Assembly: GCA_947095585.1 (NCBI GenBank)
Contig: OX352763.1
Span: 100,915,908-100,979,907 of the forward strand
DNA: 64,000 nucleotides
Origin: Nephrocerus scutellatus
Taxonomy: Eukaryota; Arthropoda; Insecta; Diptera; Pipunculidae
Direction: 5' to 3'
Shown: positions 1 through 11,689 of the stretch, piece after piece
Layout of the letters: each line of letters starts with the position of its first letter
Position numbering within the stretch: the first letter of the stretch is position 1
Program-made: the position numbers and the translations under genes
Notes under the pieces: model-generated
Databases searched by the model: none
Told to the model about the DNA's origin: nothing
The model's input: only the letters and a program-made list of their open reading frames with translations

Positions 1-2100
1 CTAAGAAAATTAGAAAATTATAGCTAGAAGAGTATTGCAGCTACAGGCTTCGTAAAGAGCCGGAGAAGACTCTATTGCATCTTCTCAACAAAAGGACACC
101 TACGAAAATTAGGTCTAGAAGATATGGCAGTTACTGGTTGTGTGGGGGGACACAGGAGACCCCTGGACATCTTCTCGATAAGAAATAACTACACGATTTT
201 GGAATCTGAACGTCTTTCTCTGAATCTGCTCCTTATCATTATGTTTTTAAGGTCCATTGGTATGGATTCGGGTATACACTATCACTATGGCACAAGTAAG
301 GTGGAAGCGCAATAGATCGATATGAAACGCAGTGCTGCAACATCCCTTACAACCAATCAATCCATTCACTTGAGTGTGCCCTCCTTTACAAATGTCTTAT
401 CTAATTTTGTATTTTATGTGCCACATTTATGTTAGTGACATGTACATGAAACTAATTAGGATTATATTTGCAATCTATCAAGTTTTTCGTAAAAAAGTTA
501 CGAGCAAGTCTCTCTTAACATATTCTTATTTGTAAGCTTGTTAGTTTCTTCCATCATTAGCCAACACTTGCAAGTTAAAGAATTAAATTCTGTCACAAGT
601 GCTACTTTTTCTTTCATATAGACTCTAGATGTTCAGAGATAATTTGATGAGATTACCTTCTGATCTAATTACACTTCCATGAACAAGTATACTCTTAATG
701 ACCTAAACTTTAACGTTTTTGTTCAAATTCACATCCATACCATACGTGCTTACTGGCCTAAACACTGGCGCTTTCACCTCCCCTTACTTTGTGTCCTTTG
801 AAAACTCTATGTACCAAGAGTAATTACAACGCATTACTGAAATGTGCCTCTTTATTTATATTTCTGTCCCCTCCATGTTCGTCCCGAGTTAAATGGATTG
901 ACAGACAGACCGACAGCCGTTTGTTTGCTTTTTCTCTGACCATTTTTTTGATGTTGTCGGTTAGCCAGCCAGCGTTTCTGTTAGTTTTTTGCTGTCAGAA
1001 TACTTTGACGGCAGTTGTTGACACTGACAAACAAAGAGAGAAAGGAAAAGGCGTAAAATAGGCAAACAAAAACTGAGTTGGTTGATTTGGTGAATGAAAG
1101 TCACCCAATGGACACTTGGATGGACATAAAAATGAAAGAGTGGACTATGCTGGGAGTATGATTTTTATTATTTCTATTCCAGATATCTGCTTAGTCAGTA
1201 GAATATTTTTCCCCTTCATAAAAAAGGCGAGAAGCACGAGTGCAAAGTACTGCAGATCTGGCATAAATTAATACCCCGCCCCCTAGCGATGGGGTAAAAG
1301 TATGTCAACAGGAAACATTTGCGATGAACATCCGATTATTTATCTTCTTACCAGTATGTGGCATATTTATTTTTCACCTGAAGTGCAATTTGCAATTTTG
1401 TATTCATACGCTCCACTGCACGTTCTACAGCTTCAAAAGGAGATCGATGATTTATTGATGATAAGGATTGATTAATGTCGATATGCATTACTACATGCTG
1501 TACGCGATGGTGTCTTCTTCAACAACAACTGTTTGGTTGTTTGCACACATAAGATGCATTGGCAAGTGTCGCTGATCTCATCATCGTCATCGCATTCTAC
1601 ACCTTCTTGACACGTCAAAACGACCCATTTTCAGTTCATCACTATTAATATTTTCAAGTGTTTTGTACTCAGCTTTCCAGTTTACTTTGCGTTTTTTGTC
1701 TTATGTGCTATAATGACGATAAAAGTCGGAATATCTTCATAATGTATTCATACAGGTATTGCGTTAACTAATGAGTTAGTCAACTTTCTTGAGCCGCTGT
1801 TGAATATGTTGTGCTTAGTGTTCTTAAAATAACACTTTACCGTGTATAAAGGAATGCCTGTATCAATTAATTTATATTCGTTACAAATTATTTTTAACTT
1901 AAACCTTAACCTCTTAAAAAGTATTAATACTTACCTACCTGTTCAGATTTGCGGAAGTTCGATATTTTAATAATTACTCATTATTATTTTTTACTTATAC
2001 GATATTGTATGTTTTTATATTTTATAAAAACCACCTTATGCTTGAGATACCAAAAAAATGTATTTCCGGTTAAATTATAATCGATGCCATTAATTATGGA
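1..2100. other. AT-rich region, no gene recognised
   Basis: I see no coding region, RNA gene or recognisable transposon here. Short open frames at 124-315 and 789-1061 have no domain or motif and are of the length expected by chance. The sequence is AT-rich with scattered homopolymers, as in fly intergenic or intronic DNA. Confidence 0.5.
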
Positions 2101-2109
2101 ACACAACAT

Positions 2110-2560
2110 AATTGAAATGTCCTATAAGGAAACGTCTGCACGAGTGACTGCGCTGAACCGAATTTTTCATGACATTTTCTTAAAAATCGGGCGATTCTGA
2201 AGTCTTAATTTTACAGCTCTAACTTATAACCCTAGAACTACATAGACACAAAGAAGAAGTTTCAGAGGCGTCAAATAATACGAACGCGGTGGCCAATTGA
2301 CCATTTCTAGGGATAATAAGGTCATTGAACTTAAATTTCAATAATTCGATTGTTTGGCTATCTGTGTGGCATGTGACACCATTTTATTTTGTAACCGTAT
2401 ATGCTCCAGGTCAACCTCTTTCAATTTGTCCCATAAATAGTCATGCAACATCTCCATTGACTGTGACTCTGTTGCCAGCATTATTAGAAATATAAGCCAA
2501 TACCACTCCTACAGCATGAAACCATAACATTATGTAGGTCCAATGGCGTTTCGTAAACGG
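2110..2560 (-). mobile_element. Decayed mariner-like transposase remnant (rosa/DD41D-like group)
   Basis: Minus-strand frames give, with several frame breaks, the middle and end of the same transposase type as the intact copy at 48669-49754. They include a segment resembling the block after the first catalytic Asp (a VTVNG-like stretch), then LEHIRLQN, a decayed form of the WFQQDGATCH motif around the second catalytic Asp, and WPPRSYYLTPL, where the WPPRSCDLTPLD motif has lost its Asp. No terminal inverted repeats could be assigned, so the edges are approximate. The coding capacity is lost and the piece is an old fossil. Confidence 0.7.
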
Positions 2561-2829
2561 CTTCGTGGCGAGGGCTTAATTTTGTCTTAAGTCTTAAGTC
2601 TTTAAGCCATAAATCAAATTGAGAAGAAATCTAAGGGAATGATTTGCGATGAAAATCTTGATCTTTTTCCACTCGATGCTTAGCGTTCAATCACTTAACC
2701 TACGTCACAGCTTATAGTCGTTCGGTTTTAGTTTTTTGGTTGAAAGCAATCCTGCAGGTCTTGCGTCAAATTCGTCACAAACTATCCACAAACATTCGTT
2801 CTTCCTGTAATCTATGACTTCTTCATGCT

Positions 2830-3620
2830 AATGCCGGACAAGGGCGGAGGAAATGGCCTGTCGTCTTCTCCTCCTCCTCCTCCTCCTAGTCCATACTGCT
2901 CCTACAGAAGTCATTAAATTCAAGACATAGCCTTCGCGCATGTTTCCCCAGAAGGCAGTGTCCTGTAAGTATCCCTACAACCGCGGTTCACTCTCGTCTT
3001 TGCAGTGAAATTAGCGCAATTGAGCGCCTTAAGTCCAGTTTTGGCTAAGCTTGGCTTGATATACTTAATCTGGCGGTGTTTTTTACCTTTCGCTTGTAAA
3101 TTCTTCCATCTCTTTCTGCCTATCGCTTCACAACATTAAGTGTAGCAATAGACTTTCCGGTTGCAGCTGGAGAGTCGTAATACGTCTAACGAATTCATCT
3201 GCCCTGCAGCTACCCGCTGCGTCTGAGTGACCCGGGACTCAAATTATCAGAATCTTGAACTGTTTACCCATCTTACCCAGCTCATTGCCACCCTAGACGT
3301 CAGAGATACCGCTTTCAGTGATTTAATTGCCGCCTGACTGTTCCCATAGATAGGTAGATACTAGATAGATAATTTGAAGACCTATGCTTTAAACAATTCA
3401 TGACAATTCAATTAAACAATTCATCGTTATCACCTCAACTTGATATACGCTGAAGTGATCGGGGAGGCGGACAGAGATGTTTACTTTAAGTCTGTCACAT
3501 AAGACTACAGCCCCTACTCTACCTTCTAGCTTGCAGCCATCCATGAACAATTATCATTATCCTGTGCAGATCCACTCATCCAGTACACTCCGGGCCGGAC
3601 TGTTTTCGTAGCATAACATG
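2830..3620 (-). mobile_element. LINE fragment: RNase H and C-terminal zinc knuckle (LOA/I-type)
   Basis: Reading the minus strand from about 3550, MDGCKLEGRVGAVV matches the start of the RNase H domain (normally TDGSK...GxGxGV) carried by LOA/I-type LINEs. Near 3230 VPGHSDAAGSCRADEF is the end of that domain (WVPGHxxxxGNxxADxLA). Near 2880 the run of GAG codons after a Cys-bearing stretch resembles the acidic spacer of the CxxC...HxxxxC knuckle seen at 37093-37480. Stops and frameshifts are frequent. It is related to the minus-strand copies at 16.2-18.6, 37.1 and 43.8 kb. No reverse transcriptase is visible upstream. Confidence 0.65.
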
Positions 3621-3744
3621 GGTACATTGTAATCAAGATTCCTCAGCTCTTGCTTTAAATTAAATTATTATTCTCGTAGCACATCATTGCCATACTTTTC
3701 TTAAACGCAATTTTTAACGCTCGCCAGCGGCTGATTAAGATAAA

Positions 3745-3980
3745 CTATAATTAAACTCGGTATTTTGCTTAAGTAAACACCATAAAACGCATTTTTGTTT
3801 CTTAAACAGCAGTTAAACTTTGTTGGTCGTTTAAACTCAGGCTAAACTGCGAAGGTCGAACTAATGCTGGCTAGCATAAACTCCCATTAAACTCGCTTTT
3901 TGGTTCAAGTTAGCGCTGTAAAACTCATTTTTCTCTTAAACCAAAGTTAAACTTTGCTGGAAGTTTAAACTTAAACTGCT
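3745..3980. repeat. TTAAAC hexamer cluster in two diverged units
   Basis: TTAAAC occurs at 3751, 3802, 3813, 3830, 3887, 3936, 3947, 3965 and 3971: nine copies in about 230 bases, where chance would give far less than one. Two loose units can be aligned (about 3745-3850 and 3882-3980). Each starts with ATTAAACTCG and ends with AGTTAAACTTTG followed by further TTAAAC. No coding potential or terminal repeat is evident. Confidence 0.6.
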
Positions 3981-6480
3981 ACTATAAAACAGGCATAAGT
4001 AGCAGTTAGGTAAATACATTTAGAATTTGAAAAAAATTGTGTAACATTGTAGGATTTTCAATGTTGATAAGAAAAAAGGACTCTTTTCTCCAACCTTCTG
4101 GTGTTGTTACTTCATAACACGTCAAGGTTTAACCGTAATTTTATGCAAATGACATTGTTGTATTATGCAACTACTAACCGGAATCCGGAATGTACTCGTT
4201 CGATATATTTTTTCCTGGCAAGTATTTAGGCAAGCTGTGCACGTACAAATACTTGTAGCAGCATGAAGATTTTTAGCATTTTTAGCGTATTATATACACA
4301 TAATGGAATAAGAATGGTAAATGCTTCCATTGTTACATCAGCCGATTACAATTACGACTACTGAAGGTCTAAAAGAATTAAATTGTTGGTATGTATTATA
4401 TATATATGTCGACGTGTGTTAATTGCAACAAAAATGTTCGGTTCAGCATTAATTACCTATGGAAAGCCAGCACTAGGCGGGTTAAGTTGAATGAATTAGT
4501 AGACAATGCAGTTGTGCAGGACTTTTGATTACTTTGGAAACTTTTTTATATTGGACGGATTTCGACTTATCTTCTTCGAAGCTTATCCGACCCATCATTA
4601 GCACAACGAAAAGCAAGCATCGAAAACTGGATTACGCAAATCCATCACTTATCATGCGATGCCATACCATTAAACCACAAAAAACATACACACAGAAAAC
4701 AGACCTTGAAACACTCAATGATTTCTTTTATGTGGAAAACTGACGGAAGAGGATAAACACAAAGGTCTAGGTGGAGGGCAATAAAATAAACATCCTTGAG
4801 CATAAGATCCTACCGCCCTACGAAAGCAAGCAGTCTCTCCAGTCAGCAGTCAATTTTTTATGATGCACGTTTAATGCTGATGTACACCGTCGTCCTATAG
4901 ATGTAGAGTATTCCCTAAATAACCAACTGAGATTACCAAACACGATGCGGAGATGTTGGAACTCTGAAAACAGGCATTCTGTTCGCTTATAGGGAGAGGA
5001 GGAAAACGAAGAAGACAATAAATTTCCACAGCAGTCTAACATACACTCAGCACGAAATGTTTCGTGTTTTTGTTGAATAATTTAAATTGCAAAGCGGTAC
5101 TCCACAGAGACCACAGTCCAGTTTATTGCACTCAAATGATGTTCCTGATTTTGATAGGTGCACTAGGGATAATGGTAACTAATATCTTCGATATTTGTAG
5201 TTTTGTACTGCATCCTAGGTTGAGCAGAGCAAAAGAAACTTTTTCTACATGAGTACAGGGTAGAAAGGACATACGAGTAGTTGTGATTCAGTTCCATCAT
5301 CAACCATCCAACTGTACATCAATTTATAATCAATCAAGAACTTAATTGAAAATTCATGATTGCGCACTGCAAGGATACATCTTTCATGCATTTCGTGCAG
5401 GTTACACTCAATACCAGATAACATAATTTCCGCAACGATAACGACTGAGATGTTTTTTTCTTAATCATACATACGAGTGCTTGAGTGAATGAGCAATAAT
5501 GGGTTTATTAAGGTAATGCAACGTTTTTCGTCTTCTCCGCAATGTATTTTCAGTAAATTGAAATATCGCTGGCCATTAGGGGTGCAAAGAAATATCAAAT
5601 CCTATCAGTCACATAAGTGAACTCAGAAAACTTCATCAAAACCTCAACAAGTCTGGGGATAGAAATTTCAACATTTCGAAAACTTCATTCAAATTCATAA
5701 CCTGCTCCAATATAAATTGTTTTTGTATAACCATAAAATGGTTATATTATCTAAACCGTCAACGATACTTAAGTAATTATTTAGTTCTTTGAAAAACTTG
5801 AAATTAGTTGAAAAATTCTTTACTTGGAGGAATTATGATGCAGATTATATGTCTAATACAAATATGACTTTAGATTGAAAATACCTTTCCGACCTTAAGT
5901 AAGTTAACTCAATAGAGTACTAAAAAGACTCCTTATTCACACTCTTAACTGTTGCCTTCGTAATTATATAGACAATAATGAAAAATTGAAGCGGAAATGT
6001 GTACTAATAAGTTTTTTTTTGAGGCTTAGACTGAATTTTCAATAAGGTTATCTTAAAAACTGAGGTGTCACTAAGCCTGCATTTTTTTAAATTTACGATC
6101 CACGTTGTCTGGCATATAATCATTATTGGACGATAGCTAGCTTAGACGACCTTAGACGTGATTTTCAAGATCGTTACCGGACCCTTAATCTATAAATATT
6201 TCTTTAAAAAGAGAAGTGCTTTAAATAGGGTGGGGTTACATGTCATAAGGTGACCGGAACCGTGGACTAATTGAAAGCATAATTTGATGTTGATCCTGTC
6301 CGTTTGTCTGTCTTTATGTTTTGTGCTAATTTCGACATTTCTCAAGTATTGCTTGTTTTATCACTGGTTTTTTAGTTTAACCTAGTGGTAGGTTCATCTT
6401 ATTTCTCTAATAGGTACGCCCAACAGTTCTCAAAAAATGACATGTCATCGGAATTCATTGCAACGTGTGTTGGCATCAAA
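3981..6480. other. No gene recognised
   Basis: AT-rich DNA. The small open frames at 4525-4743, 4818-5042 (minus), 5064-5252 and 6385-6591 show no motif, conserved spacing or plausible splice partner. I see nothing else supportable. Confidence 0.45.
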
Positions 6481-6490
6481 AAATCCCTGA

Positions 6491-6560
6491 TAAAGGGTGT
6501 TTTTTTAGAGGTTCACTTCTTTAAGTTGGCAACACTGTTTTGTTTGACAACCAACACACG
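6491..6560 (+). mobile_element. Solo mariner-like terminal inverted repeat
   Basis: TAAAGGGTGTTTTTTTAGAG followed by GTT nearly matches the outer end of the intact element at 48557 (TA target, then AAGGGTGTTTTTTAAGGAGG). The sequence further in (AAGTTGGCAACACTG) differs, so this is a related subfamily. No matching right-hand end or transposase was found downstream before the LINE that begins near 6850. It is probably a truncated or deleted copy. Confidence 0.6.
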
Positions 6561-6849
6561 AAACGCGACACACGTCACACGGGTAATATAAAAAATGCTA
6601 TTTGTGACTTAGACACTCACAAAAATTTAGCTATCTAGGTCGTGTGGAAGGTGGTTAAAAATGTCCTCAAAGAAGATGAAAAGCAATACGAGGAAGCCAA
6701 AATAGGAGGGCAACAACAACAACAACTTCTTTCGGAGTAGTAACTGGTCGCTTTAGTTTCGAGATAGCTAGGTGGATTCCGCCGCTAATGATAATCACAA
6801 AGATCATTCCCATTGGCATTGGAGACTTTATCCATTTCAGGAATAAGTC

Positions 6850-8345
6850 TTGCAAGCTAAAAGAAGATGGACGGTATTATTCGAACTGTAAAGAGGCATC
6901 TAGGATAGGATGGTTTCAGTTTTACAAAATAAATCGAACCGAATAAATTTCCGTACGAGCCAAATTTCAAACGATTGCAATGATTACCTTCGGCGAGTCA
7001 AATTCGCCTACGAACAGAAATTGAGGCAAAAAATACTAAAATGTTCCAAAGGTTGTAAAAATTTCTGGTAATTCGTGAACGAATCAAAAATACAGTCTAG
7101 TCGTCGATTCCTACGCTCATTTATAATGATATTCTAGCTGTGAACTCTAAACACAAAGCCAATCTGTTTCCTGCGCATTTTGCAGCTTGCTAAACGCTTA
7201 CAAATTGTGCATCACTTCCGCATGTACCTCCGAGTGTTCAACACTCTATGGGACAGATTTACATTCGTACTCGTGCAGTTGCTAGTGCTTAAAAAGTTTC
7301 AAACGCTCACAAATCCGCCGGACGCAGATTGTATTTCCCCATGATGAGGTGTTCTTCCAAGCTGGCATTACCATTGCGTAAGCTTTTCCATCTATCCTAT
7401 TCTTCTGGACTCTTCCCGAGTAGTTGGAAAACTGCCCTTGTCCAGACTATACCTTCTTTCTCCTCCTTTGTACCGACCCATAGCACTAAAATCAATTCTT
7501 TCTAAATTCATAGAAACGCTGATTAACTAGCAGCTCATAAAATATCTTGAAACTCACGGAATCCTTAGTGACCGGCAGTACGGATTCCGTGGGCAGCGTT
7601 CCACTCGTGATTTGATGGCGTATCTCACTGAACAGTGGAATAAATCTTTGCATCTTGAGATCAAGCTCTTTTGTTTAAAATGTGTGCTTATGGCATCGAT
7701 GAAAACAGCTTCATTGTACTAGAAGCTATCTTTTGGACCGCCCAATGCAAGTTGTTCGGGACGGTTTCAAATCGGAAATTCATCACAAAAACGCTGGCGT
7801 TCCCCAGGGCTCTGTTCTGTCTCCAACGCTTTTTCTAAATTTTATAAATAGTCTCTAACTAGATAGTCTCTTGTAGAAGCTTCATTGTACTAGAAGCTAT
7901 CTTTTGGACCGCCCAATACAAGTTGTTCGGGACGGTTTCAAATCTGAAATTCATCACATAAACGCTGGAGTTCCCCAGGGCTCCGTCACTCTTTCTTAAT
8001 TTATTAATGATCCCTTATCCATTACTTTTTATTCAAGCCACTCTTTCTCTGACGACAGCACTCTCAGCCTCTCACATAAGTTTGAGGAACGTCCCTCCAC
8101 TTCTTATGTGGAACTTAAACAAATACGTATGTTAAGTACGTTAAATTCTGACCTAGACAACATAATACAATAGGGAGAAAACAATCAAGTAGAATTTAAC
8201 GGGTCCAAAACCTAGTCTAATTCTAAATTCACAGCCATTCTCCATTAATCTTATAAAGATCTTCTCTTTTCCTTTCCTTTTTTCTTATTGCCCATGCTAT
8301 GCCTACCATATAGCCAAGCATTATAAAGGTGCGAACCCCTTAACG
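6850..8345 (+). mobile_element. Decayed jockey-type LINE, copy A1 (EN/RT linker to 3' end)
   Basis: Plus-strand frames with many breaks give, in order: a CKEASR motif near 6890 that also occurs in the copy at 29.6-31.9 kb; SMGQIYIRTRAVA near 7245; LALPLRKLFHLSYSSGLFPSSWKTA near 7370 (the N-terminal reverse transcriptase block, shared with the same copy); a VPQGSVLSPT-type block near 7800 (RT motif B); and HSFSDDSTLSLSHKFEERPS near 8040, where the catalytic Y/FADD is FSDD. The 3' end carries GCATTATAAAGGTGCGAACC, a signature that recurs at 26.7, 29.8 and 40.6 kb. Stops in every block show it is dead. The RT core is partly duplicated. Confidence 0.8.
7708..7983 (+). repeat. 171-bp-period duplication inside LINE A1
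   Basis: The segment 7708-7812 (GCTTCATTGTACTAGAAGCT...) recurs almost unchanged at 7879-7983. It covers the stretch leading into the VPQG motif of the reverse transcriptase. The two copies differ at only a few bases, less than expected if the duplication were as old as the decay around it. Confidence 0.85.
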
Positions 8346-8419
8346 CGTACGAAAAAAAGGTAAGGAAATGTCTTAAGGCACGCTTAGAGTTAACGTCTTA
8401 TTTTGGTACGTAATTTTTG

Positions 8420-9065
8420 GATCGTAGAATAATAGCGTGGTCATTGAAAGATTACAGGATCATAATCAATGATTATGAAATAGAATGGTTATGATGTGAT
8501 TAAGGGATTATAGGTTTATAATGAGATGTTATTGGATTTCTAAAGGATTCACGTCGATTATGGTAAGTTTATAAGATAATTATGGGACGATTTAATGGGA
8601 TTACTGTGGGCGCCATGGATCAGTGGTAAGTGCGGGTCTGGAATTTTGTGGACCAAGCAATTTCTCAAGCGATTCATATGAAATTCGGTGTGTAGGACTA
8701 AGACTATAAGACTTGTTCCTATGGAAATTCTGGGATTTGGCCATAGACTTCAGAACAGGGGGTTCGAGGCCAGAATCCCAGAAAACAGCTAAAGTATTTT
8801 TCACTGTCCCACCTCCCGCGAATATCTGACGACAAACATCCCAAAAGTAATAACGGCTTCTCAATTCGCCGTTCGGCATTAAATTATAGATCCCTTCCAT
8901 TTGTGTGCAAAAATATACATGCACAACACAAACTGTCGCGAGAAGCTAGGCCTTAGACCGCAATGGTCTGTCGCGTCGCAATATTAATAGGATTACTGTA
9001 GGATGATTTTAGGATTATATTTTATCAGGATTATGGAATGTTTATAGGATGGTTAAGTACTGACG
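8420..9065. repeat. Degenerate GGATTA-rich repeats flanking a SINE
   Basis: Before and after the SINE, the sequence repeats short themes such as AGGATTAT, GGGATTATAGG, GATTATGG and ATAGGATGG, like a decayed minisatellite of roughly 20-base units. It is non-coding. Confidence 0.5.
8611..8985 (+). mobile_element. tRNA-derived SINE, copy 1 (long variant)
   Basis: A pol III box A (TGGATCAGTGG) lies near 8615 and a box B (GGTTCGAGGCC) near 8761. They are followed by the body shared with the copies at 22.3, 41.0 and 62.1 kb: a TATTTTTCAC motif, CAATTCGCCGTTCGG, AAAATATACATGCACAACAC and a terminal GGTCTGTCGCG. Unlike the other copies it has about 120 extra bases between boxes A and B. The flanks AATGGGATTACTGTGGG (8594-8610) and AATAGGATTACTGTAGG (8986-9002) agree at 15 of 17 positions and look like a target-site duplication, although the host repeat could mimic this. 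Confidence 0.8.
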
Positions 9066-10437
9066 ATTACAAGACAATAAGTTGATATTAATTTGAATGA
9101 TTCTATTCAATTTCTTATTTTTAAAATTTTAATATTATTATAATAGACATTATGCATGGAATCCAACATGTTTCTCAATACGCGATAAAGATCCGCACTG
9201 TGTTCAAGTTTATGTAGAGTTCTTCGTAAATTAGCTACAAATGTTATTAGGCAAGCAAATGCTTGGCGGGCTTACTGTTTATGCTTTTCGGCATTCTGTA
9301 CCAACAACTTTCGTAAATATATTAATCCGTTCTATAGTAATCTAAGAGTATAATGATAAGACTGAAGCTACGCTTATATATTCTCCTTCTCGAATACGTA
9401 ATATCTATGTGATAAAATTTAATAAAAATTGTAATGAAAATTTATTCAGAAGGTTATCTTAGAAAAATGGAAACAAGACCGGAAATCACTTTTCGAGTAA
9501 ATCTCTTAAAATTTATCGGCATAAAAATTCTCTAAAATTTTACACGATAAGGGGAACAATAAACAATTCAGCAAAACAACACATAAACATCTGCTGCAGT
9601 GTAATAACCGATATGAAGAAGTGTTGTAAATTAAAAAAAAGCAAAAAAGCAGGGAAAATACATTTTAGGAGTCAATCGCCTAATTTTGTTTCTCTTATTT
9701 TTTAACATTGTTTCTGCGTGACTATTGAACGGCCCCCAATAACACAAAAAACAAAGCCAAATAAATAAAATCAGAAAATTACAGTAACATTCTTTAAAAA
9801 AAAACAAACAGATTTGTGACAAATGTTACTAATGCGCCGTTGTATTACGGTATTTGAGGGGAGTGATTGTTTTTGATCGCCATATCTCGATAGCATGGAA
9901 AACATTTGGCCCTTTGGCCTGTCGTGTTGTGTATTGTGTTTGGGGCGTGTTGAGATAAAAAATGCTTAAAGACTACCACTTCAATGTATTAGAGTGTGGT
10001 TGGGTATTATTATTACTTTTGTTCATAAATATATATATATACAACCTTACCATTTGAATAATTTGAATAAATTATTTTGTTTGCAGGTCTTCATCATATT
10101 ACAACCGAAATGGAAAAATAATTCAGAACACAAGCTCACATTCTGGTAAGTTTGCTTTTTCTTGTTAACAAATATACATTTCTTACGCCAAACAACAAAA
10201 ACTTTTCTAAAAATAATAACACAAAAAAGAAACCTGTTAAATGAATTCCATTAACAGCTTAACATTTAAAGGGATCTCGATGTAATCTTAAGATACGCTT
10301 TTGGATATTAGACATAATGTAATAAATTGCCTTATTTAAATTACCATTTAATACCAATCACCTTTTAAATTAAAAACATGCAGTTTTTACTTTGTAACTT
10401 GTATTAAAATAACCTAAATAAGTATATTTTCAAGCTG
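9003..10437. other. AT-rich region, no gene; one possible 59-bp exon
   Basis: I recognise no transposon or gene. An AT dinucleotide run lies near 10028-10041. At 10087-10145 a 59-base segment is bracketed by a good acceptor (TTATTTTGTTTGCAG) and a strong donor (GTAAGTTTGC). Two of three plus frames are open across it, but nothing identifies the product. Confidence 0.3.
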
Positions 10438-11190
10438 TACAATGGTAAATACCATAACTAGATTTTTTGATGGGCGTTTTAAAAAAACACTCTTTTTCTA
10501 CCTAAAGAGGAATAGAACAGAGCTCGCATATCCATCGTATTCGGCTATGGCACATCTGCATCTAAGTGGTTTCTCAATTCTTTTAGGAAAATGAGGTCCT
10601 TCAGCCAAAGAAACACTGGATGGAACTGAACTTTTGGACCTATTAGTATTTATGGTATGTCGTGGTACACTTCTTTGGAAAGTGGGCTAATCTTCTTTAG
10701 GATCTACTGCCAGCTTGTAAAGTTTCCATGCATGTGCTTTAGGTGAATTCATCATTCAAGTAAAGACACCAACACCACTTTTTGTCTCGAATTTTAAATG
10801 TGATTTTAAAGTTGTACCCAAGCGAGTAAAATGGTAAATGCCATAATCTAAATTTTTTGGTATGGGCGTTTTTAAAAACACACTTTTTCTACGCAAAGAG
10901 GAATAGAACAGAGCACGCATATCCATTGTATTCGGCTATATAAGCGGTTTCTCAATTCTTTTAGTAAAATGAGGCCCTTCAGCCAAAGAAACACTGGATG
11001 GAACTGAACTTTTGGAACTATTAGTATTTATGGTATAGTCACTTAGGTAGTGTCGTGCTACACTTCTTTGTAAACTGGGCGAATTTTCTTTAGGATCTAT
11101 TGCCATCTTGCAAAGATTCCATGCAATTCAGCATCCAAGTAAAGACACCACCACCACCACTTTTTGCCTCGAATTTTAATTTTGTAAGCA
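10438..11190. repeat. Tandem duplication, ~390-bp unit
   Basis: Unit 1 (about 10438-10828) and unit 2 (about 10829-11190) share long blocks: ATGGTAAAT(A/G)CCATAA, TGGGCGTTTT, AAAGAGGAATAGAACAGAGC, TTCAGCCAAAGAAACACTGG and AAGTAAAGACACCA. Divergence is roughly 10-15% by eye, with small indels. I recognise no domain in any frame. The open frames at 11090-11284 (minus) and 11100-11537 (plus) lie partly in unit 2 and are probably accidental. Confidence 0.75.
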
Positions 11191-11573
11191 TTGACACAGG
11201 TCTACAACGCTCATACCTTTGTTGTACTCGGCGAAAAGTTTTGGCTGTGGAACGTTTACTCTTTGCTTTTTCTCCTTTGACCAAAGTTTTACATTTTGCA
11301 ATCGTTCTACAGTATCCAAATTGGTTGCAACAGTTACAACGCTGCTATCAGAAAGTATTCTATTGTTGGTTAATTAAAGATCCCATCTGTTACTTTTTGA
11401 ACAATTTAGCTAGTCAAGTCAAGAAACACTATCCTGTCCGATTTTCTATCACGGTGCCCGTAGCTCTAATGCACTTTTCTTTTAGAAGCCGTAACAAATC
11501 AAACGAAGCAAAAAAATTGTTAAAATATAATATATGATCCGTATGAAATGTCTTAATAAATCCAGAACAACAC

Positions 11574-11663
11574 CGTGAAAAATACTTTTGGTGTTCCTGG
11601 AATTCGAACCACGAATCTCCTGCTCAGTAGCCATGCGCATTTTTACTGAGCCAAGACGCCCCC
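11574..11663 (-). mobile_element. tRNA-derived SINE, copy 2 (truncated to tRNA head)
   Basis: On the minus strand this gives a box A region ending in TGGCTCAG (decayed), a box B (GGTTCGAATTC-like) and the first body motif AAGTATTTTTCACGG. The plus strand reads GAATTCGAACCACGAATCTC, near-identical to the copy at 22.5 kb. The SINE body beyond about 25 bases is missing. It lies just downstream of the end of the gypsy fragment. Confidence 0.75.
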
Positions 11664-11689
11664 ACTTTCGTCACATTACCCCCACGTTA

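Noticed and set aside
11100..11537. 145-codon open frame on the plus strand
   Set aside because: It spans the edge of a tandem duplication, has no motif and is not maintained in the other duplicate unit.
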